From NCBI RefSeq assembly GCF_025336545.1, contig NZ_JAODBU010000006.1, positions 186,001 through 250,000 on the forward strand: DNA of 64,000 bases, in the 5' to 3' direction. The notes beneath the pieces were generated by a model. It did no database searches and was not told the origin of the DNA. It saw only the letters and a program-made list of their open reading frames with translations. Source of the stretch: Eubacterium_U album. GTDB lineage: Bacteria; Bacillota; Clostridia; Lachnospirales; Lachnospiraceae. Shown here piece after piece: positions 59,903 through 64,000 of the stretch; within the stretch, counting starts at the first letter, position 1; each line of letters begins with the position of its first letter. Position numbers and translations under genes: made by a program.

Positions 59903-60349
59903 CTAAACGGATGTATCCGGAAGTTCCGGCAGTTGATCGGTGAGTTCTTCATATCCGAGAAAATCTCCGGCACATGGCATCGATTGCCCTGTCCCCTGCT
60001 GTGGTTTCCGGAAGTACAGCCGATACCGATGTCCCTCTAGGAGTTTGATATTCTTTTCCAGTGAGAAGGCGTATTCCTTTCCGTTATCACTGGCAAACCA
60101 ATATTGCTGGTTTTTCCCGAAGAGTGTCTGTTCCCGTTTCGTGCAGCTTACGTCCAGTGACAGATAAGCATGTGTATGGATCAGGTGGTAGAAACTGAGT
60201 GCACGCAGGATGCTGCAGATTCCGATTAAGAGACTCATAAGAATGAAGAGCCGGTCGTGGGTGGCAATTCCGAAGATGCACCCAAAAAGTACACAGAAAA
60301 AGCCGATTGCACTGATGGCAACCAGCTTTGTAAAAAATGGTTTTGGCAT
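59903..60349 (-). CDS. Small membrane protein of unknown function
   Basis: A 148-residue protein with two N-terminal membrane helices (about 8-28 and 33-55) and a soluble C-terminal domain rich in aromatic residues. AAAGGAAGGAACC precedes the ATG at 60349. It is the last gene of the minus-strand block and follows the unknown 228-residue gene by 13 bases. Confidence 0.78.
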   Translation of the reverse strand: MPKPFFTKLVAISAIGFFCVLFGCIFGIATHDRLFILMSLLIGICSILRALSFYHLIHTHAYLSLDVSCTKREQTLFGKNQQYWFASDNGKEYAFSLEKNIKLLEGHRYRLYFRKPQQGTGQSMPCAGDFLGYEELTDQLPELPDTSV

Positions 60350-60362
60350 AAGGTTCCTTCCT

Positions 60363-61049
60363 TTAACATGTATGAAATGTGATTTGTTTATTCAGGTACA
60401 AATTAGCAATAGCCTGCAGCACTGGATACTGGGTATGGTGAATCTGGACATCATCCACAAGTGTTTGGTAAGTTGTCTCCGGTTCTGTGTATAACTCATC
60501 CATAATATCCGATTCGTTGTGGATTACTTTTTCCTGCTCCATACTTGTGACAAGCTCAGCGGTCGTGAGGGGTACCTTATCAGCCAGCTTCAGAATGGTA
60601 TCTTCCATCGGTGAAGAGGGTTTCTTCTTTAAATATCTGCCAAACTCTTTTGCGCCAATACTTCCTTCCAGATAAAGTTGAATGCAACCAAAGAGCCGGA
60701 TGAGAAAGGTATCCTTCAAGGGAATAATGGTCAGACTGCCGAGAAGGCGATATAAGGCATCCACCCCGGTCAGTCCAATTCCGCTTACAACCAGACCACG
60801 TAAGGAAAGTCGGTTTAGATAGTGTTGGAAGGATAAACCTTTCGGACCTTCTTTCTGTATCTGGCGCAGGGTATAGGCATCCTGGAGTTCATGGAGCGTC
60901 AGAATCTGAAAAGCAAGACAGCTCCAAAGTAGCAGTTCGTCATCCGATAGTCCATATTCTTGTCCATCGTTGATTACAAGAGGAATGGATTTTCCGCCTG
61001 TCGTTTTTTGAAATTTTAAGGTTCCGACAGCAGTATAAAGTGTCAGCAT
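60363..61049 (-). CDS. Unknown protein downstream of sigma-like factor
   Basis: A 228-residue, Leu-rich helical protein. A hydrophobic stretch at about 90-125 could associate with the membrane. No domain is recognised. The ATG at 61049 is chosen with GGAGGGAA upstream. It follows the sigma-like gene by 20 bases and may be its partner, but there is no anti-sigma motif. Confidence 0.72.
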   Translation of the reverse strand: MLTLYTAVGTLKFQKTTGGKSIPLVINDGQEYGLSDDELLLWSCLAFQILTLHELQDAYTLRQIQKEGPKGLSFQHYLNRLSLRGLVVSGIGLTGVDALYRLLGSLTIIPLKDTFLIRLFGCIQLYLEGSIGAKEFGRYLKKKPSSPMEDTILKLADKVPLTTAELVTSMEQEKVIHNESDIMDELYTEPETTYQTLVDDVQIHHTQYPVLQAIANLYLNKQITFHTC

Positions 61050-61069
61050 AAAAGTTCCCTCCTTCAAAG

Positions 61070-61657
61070 TTAAGTCAGAAGTGCATAGAGTGCATCATCC
61101 TGCTGTAATAGTTTCCGTGCTTTGCTCTGCCATGCCCGTACACGATTGGCTGGTACTTGGTAGTGTTTTGCCAGGTCAAAGCTGGTATATCCCTGCTGTT
61201 GCAGATAGAGGGCTGCAATTCCCTTCTGAATAGTTGGGGAATGTCCGGTGCCAAGCTGGGTTAAATGCTCAAGAAGCAATGTCTGATTTGTGTCCTTTTC
61301 CGGGTGAGTTGTTTGTGTATCCTCGTAGGAAAACAAATCACGATAATGGAGATGTTCATCTTCAGATGATGCTTCGTCCAGAGAACAGAGCATGGAGCGG
61401 TCACGGGCAATTTTCCGCCAGTAATCAAAGATGGCATGACGGATGATAGTTTTGGCATAAGGCTGGAATGATCTTCCTTCCTCAAATCCGACAGCCGACC
61501 GGCACAAAGCCAGATATCCAATCTGACATAATTCCTGTTGTTCTTCCTCAGTTACATAGGCAGCGGTGCGGGTCATGGAACGAATCATGATCGGAACCAG
61601 ATCCATGGATTTTTCCACCAGTTGTTTTTGCTTTTTATTTAGCGGTAAGGTCATCAT
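61070..61657 (-). CDS. Sigma-70-like factor
   Basis: A 195-residue protein with sigma region 2-like sequence at about 40-90 (EEQQELCQIGYLALCRSAVG, FQPYAKTIIRHAIFDYWRK) and a C-terminal HTH-like region 4 (GYTSFDLAKHYQVPANRVR). It is unlike the ECF factor at 2996 and closer to phage or element sigma factors. Two or three adjacent ATG codons (61657, 61654) follow AAAGGCGGTG. It may drive the adhesin and transfer genes of the larger island; its targets are unknown. Confidence 0.82.
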   Translation of the reverse strand: MMTLPLNKKQKQLVEKSMDLVPIMIRSMTRTAAYVTEEEQQELCQIGYLALCRSAVGFEEGRSFQPYAKTIIRHAIFDYWRKIARDRSMLCSLDEASSEDEHLHYRDLFSYEDTQTTHPEKDTNQTLLLEHLTQLGTGHSPTIQKGIAALYLQQQGYTSFDLAKHYQVPANRVRAWQSKARKLLQQDDALYALLT

Positions 61658-61670
61658 CAATCACCGCCTT

Positions 61671-62090
61671 TCAGCTGGCTGCCCGGAGGCGGAAGGGAAT
61701 ATGGTTGTTCTTTAAAACATCTGCGGATTCCTGAATGAGCTGGTCGCACATATAGTTGCTGAACTGTCCGATGTGAGCCTGCTTATCTGTCAGACAGAAC
61801 TTATCTGCCACCCAGCGATATGCTTCCGGTTTGGAAAGGATGCCCTGTTGCCAGATCTGATCGAAAATTCGATGTGCCTGAATCCGCTTTTGACGAAGCT
61901 CCCGGTTGGCGAGCGTTCCTTTTGGTATCTTGGTTCCCGGATGTACCCCGACATAGGAATTGCAGGATGGATAGTGGGAGCAGACATAAACCTGTCCGCC
62001 ATGAGAATGCGTTCCATATACAAAGGATGCATCTCTTAATATTGCTGTTCCGCCGCAGTAAGGGCAACGGATGATTTTTGGTTTCTTCAT
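61671..62090 (-). CDS. DUF3268-type zinc-finger protein
   Basis: A 139-residue protein with an N-terminal zinc ribbon (CPYCGGTAIL, then VCSHYPSCNSYVGVHPGT), typical of DUF3268 proteins carried on mobile elements, and a helical C-terminal half. It precedes the sigma-like gene by about 14 bases. The ATG at 62090 lies downstream of a cluster of TACGTA palindromes (62113-62156) that may be its operator. Confidence 0.85.
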   Translation of the reverse strand: MKKPKIIRCPYCGGTAILRDASFVYGTHSHGGQVYVCSHYPSCNSYVGVHPGTKIPKGTLANRELRQKRIQAHRIFDQIWQQGILSKPEAYRWVADKFCLTDKQAHIGQFSNYMCDQLIQESADVLKNNHIPFRLRAAS

Positions 62091-62112
62091 CTGTTTTCAC
62101 CTCGCTTGTACA

Positions 62113-62156
62113 TACACGATACGTAACGTGTACGTGAATAACCAGTACGTACTGTA
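62113..62156. promoter_or_regulatory. Cluster of TACGTA palindromes
   Basis: Perfect 12-bp palindrome CAGTACGTACTG (62143-62154), plus CGATACGTA, ACGTGTACGTG and TACATACACGA overlapping between 62110 and 62136. A related TGTACGTAT occurs at about 62557-62565 upstream of the gene starting at 62526. Repeats of one core in two adjacent upstream regions look like binding sites for one regulator. Nothing coding is seen in 62091-62250. Confidence 0.55.
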
Positions 62157-62250
62157 TACTTATATTGTAAGTAAGCAGGTGATGAGTTCCCATAGGACGC
62201 AAGCGGATACTGATCCCAGATTCGGACTAAATGGCACGAATCCCCATTTT

Positions 62251-62526
62251 TCAGATGCCGGGATAGAAAATTGCCCGGATGAGCGGGAATAAGCCGCTGT
62301 CTGTGAAACGTGGATAATTAACCGGTGTAAAGATGAACTTCTCACAGAAAATCCGTAGCAGGAATAAGCTGATCAGTACCAGACAGAGCAGGTAAGTGTT
62401 CCTGCGCCTTCTGGTCCATGGCTTTTTCGGACGGAATTTCACATACAGGACAAAAATCATGGGAATAAATATCAGGTTCGTAAAGACCTGATCGATACAT
62501 TGGATGATTGAAATTACGTTTAACAT
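62251..62526 (-). CDS. Small membrane protein
   Basis: A 91-residue protein with two hydrophobic helices (about 10-30 and 45-65) joined by a basic loop (KFRPKKPWTRRRR). GAAAGGAGG precedes the ATG at 62526. No family recognised. A TACGTA-type site lies about 30 bases upstream. Confidence 0.72.
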   Translation of the reverse strand: MLNVISIIQCIDQVFTNLIFIPMIFVLYVKFRPKKPWTRRRRNTYLLCLVLISLFLLRIFCEKFIFTPVNYPRFTDSGLFPLIRAIFYPGI

Positions 62527-62588
62527 AGGCAGTGCCTCCTTTCTTTACATATCCTGTACGTATAAGAGCCTGAAAGTGCAACTTTTTG

Positions 62589-62951
62589 TTACCAGTCATA
62601 TTGCTGGTTCTCCTGAAGCCGGAGCAGTGCCGGAATGGGGCATGGCTTTAATGGCAGCTTCTGAGCGGCCAGATAGGGCAGATAAAGCTCTGTAAAAGCA
62701 GCAATGCTCATGCTTCCGGTACATTCGGTTGGCTCCGGTATCCGGGGAAACAAAAGCGCTGCATCTGAAAGAGGGAGGATGCAGGGGCTTCCCGTTTCAT
62801 CCGGATGGAATAAAAAGCCGGAGTTCTCACAGCTTTCCTGTGCGTTACAAGTGCGGCACCAGACGTAGATACAGGAGTGCCAGTTCCCTTCACAGAGGTT
62901 CAGAAAATGACGGATGTGCTTGGCATCTGTCTTGCAGTGGGAGTGTTTCAT
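62589..62951 (-). CDS. Cys-rich small unknown protein
   Basis: A 120-residue protein with about eight Cys in the first 75 residues (HSCIYVWCRTCNAQESCENS), suggesting zinc binding. The ATG at 62951 is preferred with AGGTGATG upstream; GTG 62960 and ATG 62957 are alternatives. It lies between the adhesin and the small membrane protein. Function unknown. Confidence 0.7.
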   Translation of the reverse strand: MKHSHCKTDAKHIRHFLNLCEGNWHSCIYVWCRTCNAQESCENSGFLFHPDETGSPCILPLSDAALLFPRIPEPTECTGSMSIAAFTELYLPYLAAQKLPLKPCPIPALLRLQENQQYDW

Positions 62952-62971
62952 ATTCATCACCTACTAAAGAA

Positions 62972-63003
62972 GCAGGCAGTTCCATGTGGGAGCTGCCTGC
63001 AGG
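62972..63003 (-). terminator. Hairpin after VaFE adhesin gene
   Basis: GCAGGCAG and CTGCCTGC with inner TTCC/GGGA pairing form a long stem about 16 bases past the adhesin stop. The following TTCTTTAG is only moderately U-rich, so read-through into the downstream genes is possible. Confidence 0.6.
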
Positions 63004-63018
63004 AGTCTTCGTTATGAG

Positions 63019-64000
63019 TTACTGATGTTTCTTTTTGCGTTTGAAGTAAACGATGCCCAGGACACTTGCACCTGCAAGTGCAGCTATGGCGATTCCGGCA
63101 TATAGGAGAAGCGGCGTCTCATCGCCGGTCTTTACAGGCGGAGCTACCGGAGGCGTCTCCGGTTCTTTCGGAAGCTCCGTCATGTGTACGGTCTGACCTT
63201 CATCCTTCAGATCCTCATGGGAAGCAATCTCATGTTCGGTTTTTCCGTCTGTATAGTAGAGCTTTTCAAAGACAACCACATCCTGTCCGGCAAGAGCAGA
63301 AGCGTCGAAGGTAAAGGTAACTTCCACAGAGCCGCCAGCTTTTTCTGCTTTAAATTCTGCCTGAGCGGTAACTGGTTTTCCGTCTTTTAACAAAGCCTCT
63401 TCGGTTTCCTTATTCATCAGGGTTCCGATGACTTTGTACTCAGATCCAGGCATCAGACCATGATAAGTGACCGTATCTACGATAGTCGCTTCCTTGGAAG
63501 CAGAGACATCCTGATCCCCGTCACTGCCGTCTTTGGCTGTGGTTTTGATTTCCGGGAAGTAAATAGTCTGTCCTTCATCTGCAATGTCTGCGTGTACGGC
63601 AACTTCCTTGTCTTTGTAAGCCAGGGATTCAAAGACAACTACCGTTTTCCCTTTTAAGGAGCTGGCATCAAAGGTAAAGGTAACATCTACCGTACCAGCG
63701 GATTCTTTTGGCTTGAAGGATGCTTTTGCTGTCACCGGTTTTCCGTCTGTTTCGACTGGTTTCTTTGTTTCTTTATCCATCAGAGTTCCGGTCACTTCAT
63801 ATTTATGGTTAGGAACCAGCCCCTTAAAGGAAACCGTATCCACCAGCGTGATTTCTTTCTTTGCACAGGAAATATTGGAGTTCGTGTCCGCATCTTTCGC
63901 AGTAGTCTTGATTTCCGGGAAATAGATGGTCTGGTCTTCATCGTTGATGTCGGTATGGACTGCAAGCTGCATCTCATCCTGATATAATTCCTCGAAGACA
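63019..64000 (-). CDS. VaFE-repeat wall-anchored surface protein, 5' part beyond window
   Basis: The last 326 residues or so of a large surface adhesin. Two complete VaFE-type repeats and the end of a third are visible, each running from a TLVDTVSFKGL-like start through FTFDAS to VVFEKLYY or VVFESLAY and ending DEGQTIYFPEI-like. VaFE repeats are expected to form internal isopeptide bonds. A Pro-rich linker is followed by the sorting signal PPVKTGDE, a membrane helix and a KRKKK tail, indicating sortase anchoring with a non-LPXTG motif. The frame is open to the window edge. Confidence 0.88.
   Translation of the reverse strand, partial: VFEELYQDEMQLAVHTDINDEDQTIYFPEIKTTAKDADTNSNISCAKKEITLVDTVSFKGLVPNHKYEVTGTLMDKETKKPVETDGKPVTAKASFKPKESAGTVDVTFTFDASSLKGKTVVVFESLAYKDKEVAVHADIADEGQTIYFPEIKTTAKDGSDGDQDVSASKEATIVDTVTYHGLMPGSEYKVIGTLMNKETEEALLKDGKPVTAQAEFKAEKAGGSVEVTFTFDASALAGQDVVVFEKLYYTDGKTEHEIASHEDLKDEGQTVHMTELPKEPETPPVAPPVKTGDETPLLLYAGIAIAALAGASVLGIVYFKRKKKHQ
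63055..63980 (-). repeat. Tandem VaFE repeats in adhesin gene
   Basis: Coding repeats of about 125 codons. The strings IYFPEIKTTAKD, VTFTFDAS and DGKPVTA recur at equal spacing in neighbouring units. The repeated DNA has diverged between units, so the array looks old rather than newly expanded. Confidence 0.75.

Overview
The window looks like DNA of a Gram-positive, low-to-mid GC anaerobe of the class Clostridia, most likely a Lachnospiraceae gut bacterium. This is inferred from strong AGGAGG ribosome sites, frequent GTG and TTG starts, ECF-type vitamin/metal transporters, a VaFE-repeat wall-anchored adhesin and a Tn1549/Tn4451-type conjugative element. No rRNA, tRNA or CRISPR array was seen. 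Most of the window is accessory DNA.

Layout. (1) 1-1561, minus: NAD-dependent DNA ligase, cut by the left edge, with a leader carrying two intrinsic terminators and a distinctive promoter. (2) 2.1-8.9 kb, plus: an envelope-stress-like block of D-Ala-D-Ala carboxypeptidase (VanY type), ECF sigma factor, membrane protein, ABC ATPase and permease, a stand-alone winged-helix regulator, and an OmpR-type response regulator with its histidine kinase. Two matching promoter-like sites lie before the carboxypeptidase and the sigma gene. (3) 8937-40593: an integrative conjugative element (ICE) of about 31.66 kb. Its ends are proposed here from GA dinucleotides flanked by 12-bp inverted arms. In order it holds a replication-initiator-like protein, PcfB, TraG/VirD4, Maff2, TrbL-like, PrgI, VirB4, a cytosine methyltransferase, an NlpC/P60 hydrolase, DUF4315, DUF4366, topoisomerase III, ArdA-like and YodL/DUF4316 proteins, and a MobA/MobC relaxase pair with a candidate oriT. 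A cargo block follows (ECF transporter, AraC regulator, paired ABC half-transporters, DtxR-type regulator), then an Orf7-like sigma factor, an Orf8-like HTH protein, a geneless structured stretch, TnpW and the large serine recombinase. (4) 40.67-43.73 kb: two ABC permeases, an ABC ATPase and a second copy of the winged-helix regulator. Removing the ICE brings these to about 90 bp from the kinase stop, so the ICE probably split a kinase-transporter locus. (5) 43.76-53.04 kb, minus: a long array led by ssb, with an AAA+ ATPase, an XRE protein, a VWA protein, a SpoVT-like AbrB protein and many unknowns. (6) 53.4-56.8 kb, plus: response regulator, ABC ATPase, permease and kinase of the peptide-antibiotic-resistance type. 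(7) 56.9-59.7 kb, plus: a VapD-like toxin-antitoxin pair, then a strong promoter and a probable yybP-ykoY (Mn2+) riboswitch ahead of a coiled-coil protein, YccF and EcsC. (8) 59.9-64 kb, minus: membrane proteins, a sigma-like factor, a DUF3268 zinc-finger protein and the 3' part of a VaFE-repeat adhesin that continues past the right edge.

The most interesting signal is that ligA (left edge) and ssb (53 kb) share almost the same promoter, including its spacer. Both also have a leader with a common GCAGTTTARGTTTG element followed by an intrinsic terminator just before the gene. This suggests one regulon, and possibly one larger mobile island in which the ICE is nested. Other leads are a second, MTase-like reading frame inside the ICE methyltransferase gene, a C-terminal tag shared by several unrelated ICE proteins, and a roughly 320-nt geneless structured region next to the recombinase.
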